Source: Ilumatobacteraceae bacterium (GTDB lineage Bacteria; Actinomycetota; Acidimicrobiia; Acidimicrobiales; Ilumatobacteraceae). From it: a stretch of DNA of 64,000 nucleotides. Shown here in pieces: positions 50,535 through 61,891 of this stretch. The stretch spans positions 1 to 64,000 of the forward strand of contig JAGYKR010000010.1 of the NCBI GenBank assembly GCA_018401375.1, in the 5' to 3' direction. The notes under the pieces are model-generated. The model was not told the DNA's origin. It ran no database searches and worked only from the letters and a program-made list of their open reading frames with translations. Made by a program: the position numbers and the translations under genes. The first letter of the stretch is position 1. Each line of letters begins with the position of its first letter.

Positions 50535-51593
50535 TTAGCGGGGTGCAGCGGCTTTGTGGAGACGATCCCGAATCGCATGGCCAAGACCTGCGGCTGTGGG
50601 AAGACGAGCGATGATCACATCGCTGTGAGAGTTTTCGGCTGCGCGTAAAAGGGCGTAAAGATCACGGGCGTAGGCCACGAGATCAGAACAGAGGTCAATG
50701 ACGGAGATCTGTTGGCCGGCGGCCCCACACTCTGCAATGGCGCTGCGCATCTCGAAATCGGATTCAACGAGTCGGACAGGGATCCGAGGCGCATAGTGCG
50801 AGGCCAACATGCCGCTCGCACGTTGTGGGCCAGAGGCCGCCTCAAGAGATCCTTCCAACAACAACGCTTCGATCTCCTCGGCACTGATGCCACCGTGACG
50901 CAAAATCTGCATCGGCGTCACCGTGCAATCAAGGATTGTGCTTTCCACGCCGATCTGACACGGCCCACCGTCAAGGACCCCATCGGTGTGCGGATCAAGG
51001 AACTCGGCGAGATCTGCGAGAACATGAGCAGCAGTGGTCGGGCTGACATGGCCAAAACGATTGGCCGAAGGAGCAACGAAAGGGCCTGATAGTGCGAGCA
51101 CCCGTTGGGCGAGGGCATGGGCGGGGATGCGGATCGCCACCGTGTCGCGGCCACCGGTGATCATCTCGCTGACCCGCTCGGATCGTCGGAGCAGCAAGGT
51201 CAAAGGGCCTGGCCAGCAGATCGAAGCGAGAGAGAGGGCAACGTCGGGGATATCGATCGCCCACCTCTCGAGGTCGGACAGCTCCGCGATGTGCAAGATC
51301 AAAGGATGGTTCACCGGCCTGCCCTTGATGGCAAAGACTCGGGCGATCGCAGCAGGCTGATCCGCAGATGCGGCGAGGCCGTAGACAGTTTCGGTGGGGA
51401 GAGCCACCACCCCGCCGGCATTGAGGCGTCGGGCTGCTTCGGCGGCACCCGACATCCCGGTGATCACAAGGTCCGAAGCATTGACCGGGTTGTCAGCAGG
51501 GTTGTGAGCCGGGTTGTCAGCAGGGCTGTCAGGAGGGTTTTCAGCGGGGCTGTCAGGAGGGGACGGCATCGAGAAACTCGAGTGCAGCATCAA
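50535..51593 (-). CDS. Threonylcarbamoyl-AMP synthase (Sua5/YrdC/YwlC family)
   Basis: YrdC domain with AGGVVALPTETVYGLAA, IKGRPVNHPLILHI, WPGPLTLLL and SANRFGHVSPT, then a linker and Sua5-type C-terminal domain from about residue 245. It makes threonylcarbamoyl-AMP for the t6A tRNA base. The open frame reaches TTG 51593 / ATG 51590 / ATG 51569, but its first ~40 residues are only repeats of (S/N)P(P/A)(D/E/H) coded by a 12-nt tandem repeat and overlap the upstream hydrolase. A start at GTG 51467 or ATG 51455, just after the repeat, fits the family N-terminus better. Confidence 0.88.
   Translation of the reverse strand: MMLHSSFSMPSPPDSPAENPPDSPADNPAHNPADNPVNASDLVITGMSGAAEAARRLNAGGVVALPTETVYGLAASADQPAAIARVFAIKGRPVNHPLILHIAELSDLERWAIDIPDVALSLASICWPGPLTLLLRRSERVSEMITGGRDTVAIRIPAHALAQRVLALSGPFVAPSANRFGHVSPTTAAHVLADLAEFLDPHTDGVLDGGPCQIGVESTILDCTVTPMQILRHGGISAEEIEALLLEGSLEAASGPQRASGMLASHYAPRIPVRLVESDFEMRSAIAECGAAGQQISVIDLCSDLVAYARDLYALLRAAENSHSDVIIARLPTAAGLGHAIRDRLHKAAAPR
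51487..51558. repeat. Tandem repeat, 12-nt unit x6, carrying the hydrolase stop codon
   Basis: Six units of exactly 12 nt (from 51487: GGGTTGTCAGCA, GGGTTGTGAGCC, GGGTTGTCAGCA, GGGCTGTCAGGA, GGGTTTTCAGCG, GGGCTGTCAGGA). The last unit contains the minus-strand TGA of the hydrolase (51553-51555). Read in the Sua5 frame it encodes four-residue Pro-rich repeats. Confidence 0.92.
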
Positions 51594-52278
51594 TGAAACC
51601 GAAGGAATCAGGGGTGGCGAAGTGATCTACGTTACGCAAAATGGTCACCGCTGCATCGGGGAGTGCGGCAGCCAAGCGATCCGGCGGATGCACGAAATCT
51701 TTATCTCCTACGATCACTGCCACTGGAAGATTGACCCCAGCGATCTCGTCCTCGGTGAAAGGGCGAGGTGAAGGCCGCCGCATGAGAGCGGCGAGCGCCG
51801 CGATGTCGTTGTGCGACTGATTCGCGTATTGGGCGAACAGGCGCGATGTGTTGTCCTCCTCGGTGCCACGCCCCTCGATCGCGTCGAGGATCCGTTTGGT
51901 GGCAGCCTCATCACGTTCGAACACATTGCGTCCGATACCAGCGAGCACCAGACGGCCGAAACGCTGCGGGTTGTCGATCGCCATCCGCAACAGGGTCAGC
52001 GCGCCCATCGAGAAGCCGACAGCGTCCACTTTCTGATCCCCTATCGCGTCGAGGATGCGTTGTGTCAGATCTGTGTAGGCCGCCGGATCATGGGGTTTGG
52101 GTGCGGTCCCGTGGCCGAGGAGATCTACCCCGATCACCTCGCGACCCGCATCGGCTAACAGTTCGGTGAAGCCGTTGCGTTGCCAGGTCGCCTCAAAAGA
52201 CCCGCCCCATCCATGGACCAGCAGGATCGGCAGCGCAGTGGGGGAATGGTTGTCGCTCACAGATACAGCGTAGGCCAT
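51553..52278 (-). CDS. Alpha/beta-fold hydrolase
   Basis: 241 residues. VHGWGGSFEATW (oxyanion), GVDLLGHG, nucleophile in GFSMGA, Asp in VIVGDKD and catalytic His in NVDHFATPD make a full triad. Substrate unknown. Start ATG 52278 divergent from guaB1, 47 bp away. Its 3' end lies in a 12-nt tandem repeat and overlaps the longest frame of the Sua5 gene. Confidence 0.88.
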   Translation of the reverse strand: MAYAVSVSDNHSPTALPILLVHGWGGSFEATWQRNGFTELLADAGREVIGVDLLGHGTAPKPHDPAAYTDLTQRILDAIGDQKVDAVGFSMGALTLLRMAIDNPQRFGRLVLAGIGRNVFERDEAATKRILDAIEGRGTEEDNTSRLFAQYANQSHNDIAALAALMRRPSPRPFTEDEIAGVNLPVAVIVGDKDFVHPPDRLAAALPDAAVTILRNVDHFATPDSFGFIDAALEFLDAVPS

Positions 52279-52295
52279 GGTCCCCTACGCATTAG

Positions 52296-54456
<2,161 letters not shown>

Positions 54457-54460
<4 letters not shown>

Positions 54461-55140
54461 GCGCAGTGAACTCCTTCCTCGTCGGCCAGAGCCGGACGAG
54501 TCGCGCCGTGTATCTCACGGTCCGGGCGCTGCTCACGGTGATTTTTGTTATGTACAACCGTTTGCGGATCGAAGGGAAAGAAAACCTGCCATCCGAAGGG
54601 CCTTTCGTGCTGGCCCCCGTCCATCGTTCCTATGTGGACTCTCCGATCGCAGCCTGCGTGACCAGGCGACGGATGCGGTTTATGGGTAAGGATTCCGTGT
54701 GGAAGTATCGGCCGATTGGGTGGATTTCTTCCATGCTCGGAGCGTTTCCGGTCACCCGCGGCAGCGTGGATCGGGAGGCGCTACGACGTGGGATCGCGGT
54801 GCTGCAGGCTGGCGAGCCTTTGGTCTTGTTTCCTGAGGGGGAACGCAAATCCGGTCCGGTGATCCAACCGATGTTTGACGGGGCTGTCTACATCGCATCT
54901 AAGGCGCAGGTTCCAATCATTCCGGTGGGAATCGGCGGCTCAGAAAAGGTCATGCCCAAAAAGGCGAAGTTCCCGTACCCGCGCCGACTGTATGTGGTGA
55001 TCGGCGCTCCGTTGGCTCCGGTACCTACGGTGGGCGGTCGGATTTCACGAACAGACCTGAGTGCTCGTTCCGCTGAACTTCACTCGCGGCTTCAAGAACT
55101 ATTTGATCAGGCCCAACGCGCCGTCGGTGACCCCAACTAA
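54457..55140 (+). CDS. plsC: 1-acyl-sn-glycerol-3-phosphate acyltransferase (PlsC family)
   Basis: 227 residues. HRSYVD is the HX4D catalytic motif (H56, D61), with FPEGER (motif III) and VPIIPVGIGG (motif IV). One N-terminal hydrophobic helix (about 17-32). Transfers an acyl chain in phospholipid synthesis. The cmk-plsC order is common in Actinomycetota. GTG start overlaps the cmk stop by 4 bp. Confidence 0.9.
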
Positions 55141-55166
55141 GGGTGCGGTCAGGCGCTACGAGGCAT

Positions 55167-56441
55167 TTAGTTCGCCATCCACGCCGTCAAGGCCCGAGCT
55201 AACCAGATCGGGTCGTGAACCCCGCACAACTCGCGGGCCGAATGCATGGAAAGTTGCGGCACACCGACATCCACCGTGTCGATCCCGAGCCGGGTGGCAG
55301 TGATCGGACCGATGGTGGAGCCACAGGGCATCGAGTTGTGGGAGGTAAACACCTGCCATGGAACGCCAGCGGTATCGCAGGCTGCAGTGAATCGGTGCGC
55401 AGTCCCGGCCGTGGTTGCATAGCGCTGATTGACATTGACTTTGACTGCGGGGCCGGCGCCAACGAGCGGCCGATGATGGGGATCATGGCGATCGGGATAG
55501 TTGGGATGGACAGCATGGGCGTTGTCAGCGGAGATGCACAACGAATCGCTGAGCCGACGAATCAACTCACTACGTCCACCACCTTGAGCGAGGGTGATGA
55601 GTTCCAGCGCATGCTCGAGCAGTGGTCCCGCTGCGCCGGTGGTGCTCGCGGACCCCACCTCCTCGTGATCGTTGAGCACAATCATCGCTGGCCGGGAACC
55701 GACAGTGGCATGGGTGAGCGCCCAGAGTCCAGCCCAACACGAGAGCTGATTATCGAGGCGACCGCTGGCCAACATCGAGTGGTCCGCGCCCAAGACGGCA
55801 GCCTTTTGGACGTCGAACAGACCGAGTTCCCACCACACCGGCCGGATCCCACCGAGGCGTTGTTGGAGCCAATCCGCGAATCCGGGACCTCCATCGAGGG
55901 CCCAGACCGGTCGCAGATGCTGTTGACGGTCAAGGACTAAGCCACTTTCATTGACCGTCCGATCGAGATGCACCGCTAGCTGGGGCACTCGAGCGAGAGG
56001 TTCATCCACGGCGATGAGATGCGAACCTCCCTCGGTATCGGTGACTACCCCGGCGATACCGAGGTCCCGATCCAACCAAGAGTTGTTGAGGATGCCGCCG
56101 TAGACCTCCACATTGAGTTGTCGCCAGTTCATGGAACTGTGATCGGGATGAGCTTTGATCCGAAGCCCTGGGGAATCGGTGTGAGCACCAAGGATGTTAA
56201 ACCCACGATCACTTGGCGCATCGGTGGGAATGCTCCAAGCCACAATTGCTCCCTCACGCCGTATGTAGCCCAGTGCAATCGATGGCTGAGAGACACTTTC
56301 GCGGTCGGTGCTACCGAGATGGAACTCGCCAAAGCCCGAGGCCTCCAACCGGGTGACGACGTTGTGGACCACGTGGTGGGGAGAGGGCGAACTATCCAAG
56401 AACGCGATCAGATCTTGGAGTTCGGTGCTGGAGACATCCAT
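55167..56441 (-). CDS. apeB: M18 family aminopeptidase
   Basis: 424 residues from ATG 56441. AHTDSPGLRIKAHP (metal His), DRDLGIAG, NDHEEVGSASTTGA (catalytic Glu and metal Glu) and SADNAHAVHPNYPD are the M18 aspartyl-aminopeptidase pattern, with HNSMPCGSTIGP at the end. Cytoplasmic metallo-aminopeptidase for acidic residues. TACCGT lies 7 nt before the start. Divergent from pyruvate kinase. Confidence 0.92.
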   Translation of the reverse strand: MDVSSTELQDLIAFLDSSPSPHHVVHNVVTRLEASGFGEFHLGSTDRESVSQPSIALGYIRREGAIVAWSIPTDAPSDRGFNILGAHTDSPGLRIKAHPDHSSMNWRQLNVEVYGGILNNSWLDRDLGIAGVVTDTEGGSHLIAVDEPLARVPQLAVHLDRTVNESGLVLDRQQHLRPVWALDGGPGFADWLQQRLGGIRPVWWELGLFDVQKAAVLGADHSMLASGRLDNQLSCWAGLWALTHATVGSRPAMIVLNDHEEVGSASTTGAAGPLLEHALELITLAQGGGRSELIRRLSDSLCISADNAHAVHPNYPDRHDPHHRPLVGAGPAVKVNVNQRYATTAGTAHRFTAACDTAGVPWQVFTSHNSMPCGSTIGPITATRLGIDTVDVGVPQLSMHSARELCGVHDPIWLARALTAWMAN

Positions 56442-56448
56442 GGTTCCC

Positions 56449-56454
56449 ACGGTA
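56449..56454 (-). promoter_or_regulatory. -10-like box TACCGT of the aminopeptidase gene
   Basis: TACCGT on the minus strand, 7 nt before ATG 56441. Confidence 0.45.
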
Positions 56455-56539
56455 GCGAATCGGTGCAATTTTGGCCTCTGCGAGATGGCTTCTTACCCCA
56501 GACCCTGCGGCCGAGGTGCTGATCGGCTAGGAATCAAGG

Positions 56540-57988
56540 GTGATGCGCCGAACAAAAATCGTGGCCACAATTGGGCCTGCCACCTCTAGTTCAGAACAGC
56601 TCAAGGATCTGATCCTCGCCGGTGTGGACGTGGTGCGATTGAATCTGAGCCACGGAGACATCGCCGAACACCTCGCGCGAGTGGAGCAGGTGCGGGAGGT
56701 TTCCGCTGCGATCGGCCGCCCGGTGGGAGTACTCGCCGATCTGCCGGGCCCGAAGATTCGTTCCGGACCATTCCCAGCCGGATCTCATACCTTTGATGTC
56801 GGGGCCACCGTCATTTTGACCGCCGAGCCCGGGCCGAGCACGGCCTCACGGGTCACCGTTGATTACGCCTCGCTATGCGAAGACACCTTCAATGAAGATC
56901 GGATCGTGCTCGGTGACGGGGCGATCACCTTGCGGGTGACAAGTGTGGAATCTTCCGGCACGACAGGTCGCCACATCACCGCTGTCGTGGAATCCGGAGG
57001 TGTGACCCAAGGTCGGCCCGGGGTGCATTTACGGGGGGACCGGATGCGGCTCGAATCCCCGACACCAGCGGATCTGGTGATGGCAGAACAGATGGCCGCG
57101 GTGGGTGTGGAGTTCATTGCGGTGTCGTTCGTGCGCGGGAGCGAAGATCTGCGCCGGGTAGCAGCGGTAGTGGGTAACCGGGCCCATCTCGTGGCCAAAA
57201 TCGAGACCGCCTCGGCTCTCGATGACATCGAAGCGATCATTGAGGCCAGCGACGCCGTCATGGTGGCCCGAGGAGATCTCGGCATCGACTGCCCGCTCGA
57301 GGATGTTCCCCATCTCCAAAAACAGATCATTCGGCGGTGTGTGGAAGCCGGCGTCCCCGTCATCACGGCCACTCAGATGTTGGAATCGATGATCACAGCA
57401 CCTTCTCCGACGCGAGCCGAGGTCAGCGATGTCGCTAACGCCGTGTTTGACGGAACCGACGCCGTCATGTTGTCGGGGGAAACCGCGATCGGCCATGACC
57501 CTGCCGGAGTGGTGCGAACGATGAGCCAGATCGCTGCTCGAGCAGAACGAGAGGCGAGTTACCGCCAATGGGCCGAACGCTTAGGGCGGATCCAACGGTC
57601 CCAATGGGGGCCAGATAGCGATCGGATCACAGCAGCGCTCGCACATGCCGCTTCACGGGCCGCCGCCGATGTGGATGCCGCTGCGATCTTGTGTTGCACG
57701 CGTTCGGGGCGGACCGCTCGAGCGATGGCTCGATTCCGGCCCGGATCGATGTTGCTGGGAATCACACCCGATGTCGCCACGATGAGATCGCTGACCTTGA
57801 CCTGGGGCGTGGAGCCGATGTCGATGCCGGAATGTGCCAGCACCGACGAGATGGTCTGGTTTGCGGTAGAGGCCGCCGTTCAGTCCGGTCGGGTGCACAG
57901 CGGTGACACCGTGGTGGTGTTAGCCGGTGCGCCCGATCGGGTGGGCACTGCAGCGGCCGATGTGATGCGGATTGTCGGTGTCGCATGA
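56540..57988 (+). CDS. pyk: Pyruvate kinase
   Basis: 482 residues from GTG 56540 (ATG 56543 directly follows). RRTKIVATIGPATSS, VRLNLSHGD, GDGAI, KIETASALDDIE, MVARGDLGID and MLSGETAIG are all present, and the C-terminal allosteric domain is complete. Makes pyruvate and ATP from phosphoenolpyruvate. TAGGAA is 6 nt before the GTG. The stop overlaps the next ATG (ATGA). Confidence 0.96.
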   Translation: MMRRTKIVATIGPATSSSEQLKDLILAGVDVVRLNLSHGDIAEHLARVEQVREVSAAIGRPVGVLADLPGPKIRSGPFPAGSHTFDVGATVILTAEPGPSTASRVTVDYASLCEDTFNEDRIVLGDGAITLRVTSVESSGTTGRHITAVVESGGVTQGRPGVHLRGDRMRLESPTPADLVMAEQMAAVGVEFIAVSFVRGSEDLRRVAAVVGNRAHLVAKIETASALDDIEAIIEASDAVMVARGDLGIDCPLEDVPHLQKQIIRRCVEAGVPVITATQMLESMITAPSPTRAEVSDVANAVFDGTDAVMLSGETAIGHDPAGVVRTMSQIAARAEREASYRQWAERLGRIQRSQWGPDSDRITAALAHAASRAAADVDAAAILCCTRSGRTARAMARFRPGSMLLGITPDVATMRSLTLTWGVEPMSMPECASTDEMVWFAVEAAVQSGRVHSGDTVVVLAGAPDRVGTAAADVMRIVGVA

Positions 57989-58764
57989 ATCTGCCTGGTG
58001 ATGTCTGGGTAGCCGAAAGCGGCGATTCCGATGCCCCTGTCATCGTTGTGATCCATGGATCTTTGGATCGTTCGGCAGGAATGTTGCGGGTGGCTCGCCA
58101 ACTCGATAGCTGCTACCGAGTAGTTAGGTACGACCGTCGCGGCTATGGACGGTCGCGTCCTCATCCCGGTCCGTTTGGGCTCGCGGACCAGATTCGAGAC
58201 CTCGAGGCAATCTTGTCGGGCCTGCTGCCGGATCGCAGGGCGATGCTGTTTGGGCATAGTTACGGGGGCAATGTCGCATTGGCCTTCGCCGAGCGTTTTC
58301 GCTCTCAGGTGGCAGCGGTGGCGGTGTATGAAACACCTCTGTCCTGGTACGACTGGTGGCCGGGCACCACTGCGGGATCCAATGCAGTGGCCACCCGAGG
58401 CGAGCCAGAAGATGCCGCCGAGGCGTTCATGCGCCGACTGATCGGTGATCAGCGCTGGGAGGAACTCCCCGAACGCACCCGGTTGGATCGCCGTCTTGAG
58501 GGCCCGGCGATGGTCGGGGAGTTAGCGGATCTTCGGCAACGGCCCGCTTGGGATCCAGCCAAACTTGACCTACCGATATTGGCGATGTTTGGTGAACGTG
58601 GCGCTCCCCATCATCGTCGTGGCATGGAATTTTTAGCTGCCGAGGTATCCCATGGCCAGGTGCAGATGATCGCAGAGGCCGGCCATGGGGCCCCGCTGAG
58701 CCACGCCGAAGAACTAGCTGGCTACCTCGGAGAGTTCTTCGACCGCTTTCGGTCGGCCAGGTAA
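57985..58764 (+). CDS. Alpha/beta-fold hydrolase
   Basis: 259 residues. VIHGSLDRSAGML (oxyanion), YDRRGYGRSRPHPG, nucleophile in FGHSYGG, and catalytic His in AEAGHGAPLSHA. Substrate unknown. Coupled to pyruvate kinase by a 4-bp ATGA overlap; its 3' end overlaps the convergent MFS gene by 51 bp, the longest convergent overlap in the window. Confidence 0.88.
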   Translation: MNLPGDVWVAESGDSDAPVIVVIHGSLDRSAGMLRVARQLDSCYRVVRYDRRGYGRSRPHPGPFGLADQIRDLEAILSGLLPDRRAMLFGHSYGGNVALAFAERFRSQVAAVAVYETPLSWYDWWPGTTAGSNAVATRGEPEDAAEAFMRRLIGDQRWEELPERTRLDRRLEGPAMVGELADLRQRPAWDPAKLDLPILAMFGERGAPHHRRGMEFLAAEVSHGQVQMIAEAGHGAPLSHAEELAGYLGEFFDRFRSAR

Positions 58765-59997
58765 AAGCCCGGCTGCGATCAGGCCGGCCACCGATGCGAG
58801 CAGCAAGGATCCATGGATACCGAATGCGTCGTACAACAGTCCCGAGGTCGCCACGCCGCTTGCTCTCGCGAGGGTGCCGACGCTGTTGGACCAGCCGAGA
58901 GCCCGACCCCTCGCGGCTGGGGCGGCTTCGCTCACTAGGGATAAAGAACTCACAAACCCGTACTCGAAGCCAGCGAGAAAGACGGTGAGCCCGAGCACGG
59001 CGACCACCACGGAGTCTCCCGCTACACCGGTGATTGCGATCCCTGCAGCGAGAATGCCGAGTCCGACCATCACCGACCTGCGCTTGCCGAGCCGATCAGC
59101 CCAGATCGCTGTGGTCCCGCTGGCGATCAGTTCCACCGCACCGAAACCTGCTGCCACTAAGCCGAGGCCGGCAGTGGTCACTCCAAATCGTTCGTTGAGC
59201 CATGCGCCGCTCACCACGAATACCGACATTCCTGATGCGGCGAGTAAAGCAGAACACAGCAACACCCGCCACGCCCGGGCACCGAGGAGGGCTCGGCGAC
59301 CCACCGCCGGTGCAACCGATGAGACGAGACCCCAATCTTCCTCCGGATCGATACCAGAGTCCGGACCGGGATCGCTGTTCTGATTACTGATGTGATCGGC
59401 GGGGACCTTCCAGGTCACCAGGAGCGCCGAGGCTGCTGTCAATACCGCGATCGCAGCAAACGGCCCGCGCCAGCCCACCCAACTAAGGATCACAGCGATC
59501 ATCGGAGCGCCGAGCAACAGGCCAAAGGCCCAGGACAACTCAAAGATCCCGATCGCTCGTGCTCGACCTTGATAGGGGACTCGGGCGCTGATCCATGCGT
59601 GTCCGGCCACGGTGGCATTCGCCACGCCGAGGATGAGCACCACAAATGATGCAGCGAACCACCAGATGTTGCCGATCATGGCGATGAGTGCAGAAAGGCT
59701 GATCAGCCACATTCCGAGGATGAAGATGCGTCGTTGGTGGCCCCGGTCCAGGGTCTTGCCCATCGCCGCAGTGGAGAGCCCGGCCAGTTCGGCCAGACCG
59801 ATCACCGTGGTCAGCGTGCCGATCGATACACCGAAGGCCTTCTCCAGTGTGGGGAGGAACGGTCCGACCCAACGCAAAGCAGTGTTACCGGTGGTCTTCG
59901 CGATAGTGAACACCGCAAGGGACAGGCCGATTCTGTCAGGTGTCGACGCGGTGGGATCGCTCACAAAGGGGGAGGTCACAAATGAGTTCTTTGGCAC
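58714..59997 (-). CDS. MFS transporter
   Basis: 427 residues with 12 predicted membrane helices in two halves joined by an acidic loop around 215-240 (SDPGPDSGIDPEEDWG). SWAFGLLLGAP and DRLGKRRSVMVG are the MFS-type loop motifs. Substrate unknown; fold resembles drug/sugar efflux members. GTG start 59997, 6 nt after the stop of a small membrane-protein gene, so co-transcribed with it. Confidence 0.88.
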   Translation of the reverse strand: MPKNSFVTSPFVSDPTASTPDRIGLSLAVFTIAKTTGNTALRWVGPFLPTLEKAFGVSIGTLTTVIGLAELAGLSTAAMGKTLDRGHQRRIFILGMWLISLSALIAMIGNIWWFAASFVVLILGVANATVAGHAWISARVPYQGRARAIGIFELSWAFGLLLGAPMIAVILSWVGWRGPFAAIAVLTAASALLVTWKVPADHISNQNSDPGPDSGIDPEEDWGLVSSVAPAVGRRALLGARAWRVLLCSALLAASGMSVFVVSGAWLNERFGVTTAGLGLVAAGFGAVELIASGTTAIWADRLGKRRSVMVGLGILAAGIAITGVAGDSVVVAVLGLTVFLAGFEYGFVSSLSLVSEAAPAARGRALGWSNSVGTLARASGVATSGLLYDAFGIHGSLLLASVAGLIAAGLLPGRPKAVEELSEVAS

Positions 59998-60003
59998 AAC
60001 CGG

Positions 60004-60279
60004 TCAGTTGAGACCGGGAACGCTGACACTGAAACCGAGGAAGGTGCATGTGGCTTCGGCGCCATCGGTCAGCAAAGAGGCTTGGACCACAGCCGCACAA
60101 TCCTCGAGGGACTGGCGCTGAGTCCATACCAAGAGGGCTAACAATCCGAAGATCGCGAGGAAGGCGGCCTTTTGGGCCAAGGACTTGAGCAGGATGCCTG
60201 CCACAAGTGCGATGATCAAAAAACCCACCGAACCGATCGTCGCTAAGGTTCGAATCGTGTCGAGGGAGATGCCAGCCAT
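60004..60279 (-). CDS. Small two-helix membrane protein, unknown function
   Basis: 91 residues with two hydrophobic helices (about 15-32 and 38-52) and a short C-terminal domain containing two Cys (EDCAAV and ATCTFLG). No family recognised. ATG 60279 has TATCCT exactly 6 nt upstream. Lies just before the MFS gene, which it may assist. Confidence 0.75.
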   Translation of the reverse strand: MAGISLDTIRTLATIGSVGFLIIALVAGILLKSLAQKAAFLAIFGLLALLVWTQRQSLEDCAAVVQASLLTDGAEATCTFLGFSVSVPGLN

Positions 60280-60285
60280 CTCCGC

Positions 60286-60291
60286 AGGATA
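60286..60291 (-). promoter_or_regulatory. -10-like box TATCCT of the small membrane-protein/MFS operon
   Basis: TATCCT on the minus strand, exactly 6 nt before ATG 60279. Confidence 0.5.
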
Positions 60292-60359
60292 TGCGCTCCG
60301 GCGGGCTTGCTGCAGGATCTCCCGGGCAGGTTTCTCGCCGTTGCCTTCCTCTGATGACT

Positions 60360-60365
60360 TAGTCT
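60360..60365 (+). promoter_or_regulatory. -10-like box TAGTCT of the DUF3151 gene
   Basis: TAGTCT, exactly 6 nt, ATG 60372. Confidence 0.5.
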
Positions 60366-60371
60366 GATGAA

Positions 60372-60809
60372 ATGTCCGACCACTCGATCCGCATGACCCA
60401 GGGAATTCCCACCACGGTGCTACCCGAACCGTCCCCGGAACTCGCGCAAGGGCTTGCTGGACTCACCGAACTTGCAGCGCAGGATCGCCTCGCGGCGGCA
60501 CAGGACCTCGCCCAGCGGCATCCGTCGGTGAGTGTGGTGTGGGCCGAACTCGGCGATCTCGGTCGTGAAACTCTCGAGCGCTACGCCTACTACCGGGTTG
60601 GCTATCACCGTGGCTTGGATGCACTGCGGGCCAACGGCTGGCGTGGGTCGGGGTATGTGCGTTGGGCTGCGCCCTCCAATCGTGGGTTCTTGCGCTGTTT
60701 GGCCGGCCTCGCCCAGATGGCCGCTGCCATCGGTGAATCCGCCGAAGCCGAACGGTGTGAGCTGTTTTGCGCCCAGTTGGATCCATCGTGGAACCCGATT
60801 CATTCTTGA
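60372..60809 (+). CDS. DUF3151 family protein
   Basis: 145 residues. AYYRVGYHRGLDALRANGWRG and PSNRGFLRCLAGLAQMAAAIGE match the actinobacterial DUF3151 family (helical, no known activity). No signal or membrane segment. Start fixed by TAGTCT 6 nt upstream. Confidence 0.85.
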   Translation: MSDHSIRMTQGIPTTVLPEPSPELAQGLAGLTELAAQDRLAAAQDLAQRHPSVSVVWAELGDLGRETLERYAYYRVGYHRGLDALRANGWRGSGYVRWAAPSNRGFLRCLAGLAQMAAAIGESAEAERCELFCAQLDPSWNPIHS

Positions 60810-60875
60810 GGTCTCGCCCTGAATGATTGAGCGCACGCAGGATTATCAGGCCGATTCGTGCAGGCTGGTGGGTCC

Positions 60876-61547
60876 ATGGTCCCCGTGACCGGAGCGGTGC
60901 TGACCGGTGGGCGGAGTCGCCGATTTGGCTCACCGAAAGCGCTCGTTCGCGTGGACGGTGTGCCGATGGCGGTGCGGGTAGCCCATGCCTTGGCCGAGGC
61001 GGGTTGCGATCCTGTGGTGGCCGTGGGGGTCATCGAGGGCTTGGCCGAGGCATGGAACGTCGATATTGCCGGTGCAGACTCTGCGCTCGGACCGATCCTT
61101 GCAGACCAGTGGCCGGGGGAGGGGCCGCTCGGTGGGGTCCTCAGTGCGCTGGCCCACTGCTCTGGTGACCTGGTCACGGCGCCCTGTGACTTGCCGTGGC
61201 TCGACGAACTTACGGTGAGGTCGCTGCTCGCTCTCGTGGCAGATCAGACAAATGTCGGGTCATCCCCACCGGGAGATCCCGTACCTTTTCCTGGTGCTGT
61301 GTACGGGGTGAACAACGGCGCCATGGTGCCCGTGATCTGGTGGTCACAACGTTCGCGTCCTGTGCTGGAGGCGGCCTTTGAGGCGGGGGAGCGTTCCCTC
61401 AAAGGAGCATTAGGCCTGCTCGAGGTTCGTGTTTTAGAGATTTCACCCGAGGTCGCCCGAGGGGTGAACACCCCCGAGGATCTCGGCGCACGCATCGAGA
61501 TTCCTGCGGACCATCGCAGTGATATCCCCACAGCCCAAAGCGACTAG
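60876..61547 (+). CDS. mobA: Molybdenum cofactor guanylyltransferase (MobA-like)
   Basis: 223 residues from ATG 60876; a GTG at 60858 is also in frame. VLTGGRSRRFGSPKALVRVDG is the nucleotidyl-transferase motif (cut: VLTGGRSRRFGSPKAL), followed by GEGPLGGVLSAL and APCDLPWL with the metal-binding Asp. Attaches GMP to molybdopterin to make bis-MGD. No other molybdenum-cofactor gene is in the window. Confidence 0.87.
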   Translation: MVPVTGAVLTGGRSRRFGSPKALVRVDGVPMAVRVAHALAEAGCDPVVAVGVIEGLAEAWNVDIAGADSALGPILADQWPGEGPLGGVLSALAHCSGDLVTAPCDLPWLDELTVRSLLALVADQTNVGSSPPGDPVPFPGAVYGVNNGAMVPVIWWSQRSRPVLEAAFEAGERSLKGALGLLEVRVLEISPEVARGVNTPEDLGARIEIPADHRSDIPTAQSD

Positions 61548-61548
61548 G

Positions 61549-61554
61549 TAGCCT
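61549..61554 (+). promoter_or_regulatory. -10-like box TAGCCT of the rhodanese-RNase D operon
   Basis: TAGCCT, 7 nt, ATG 61562, no strong Shine-Dalgarno. Confidence 0.48.
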
Positions 61555-61561
61555 CAGGGGC

Positions 61562-61891
61562 ATGGATGTACCTGAAATACGTGTTGCCGAGTTAGCCGAG
61601 ATTATGTCGGGTGGGAAGTCGGCCGGTGAGACCGTGGTGATCGACGTGCGTGAAACCGATGAATTCGAACTCGGGCACATACCGGGGGCCCGTTTGGTTC
61701 CTCTCGGAACGGTGTCTGGCGAGGTGGAGGCGTTCTGCGGAACGCCGACCTATGTGGTGTGTCGCTCCGGGGCCCGCAGCCAAATGGCTTGCGAATTCCT
61801 TCTCACTCAAGGACGGGCAGTGGTGAATGTGGCCGGTGGAACGATGGCGTGGATCGATGCGGGCTTCGAGGTTGAGACCGGCAACTCGTGA
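61562..61891 (+). CDS. Rhodanese-like domain protein
   Basis: 109 residues, one domain. VIDVRETDEFELGHIPGA is the rhodanese core; catalytic Cys67 lies in VCRSGARS, and NVAGGTMAWIDAGFEV ends the fold. Transfers sulfane sulfur to an unknown acceptor. Its TGA overlaps the RNase D GTG (GTGA). Confidence 0.9.
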   Translation: MDVPEIRVAELAEIMSGGKSAGETVVIDVRETDEFELGHIPGARLVPLGTVSGEVEAFCGTPTYVVCRSGARSQMACEFLLTQGRAVVNVAGGTMAWIDAGFEVETGNS

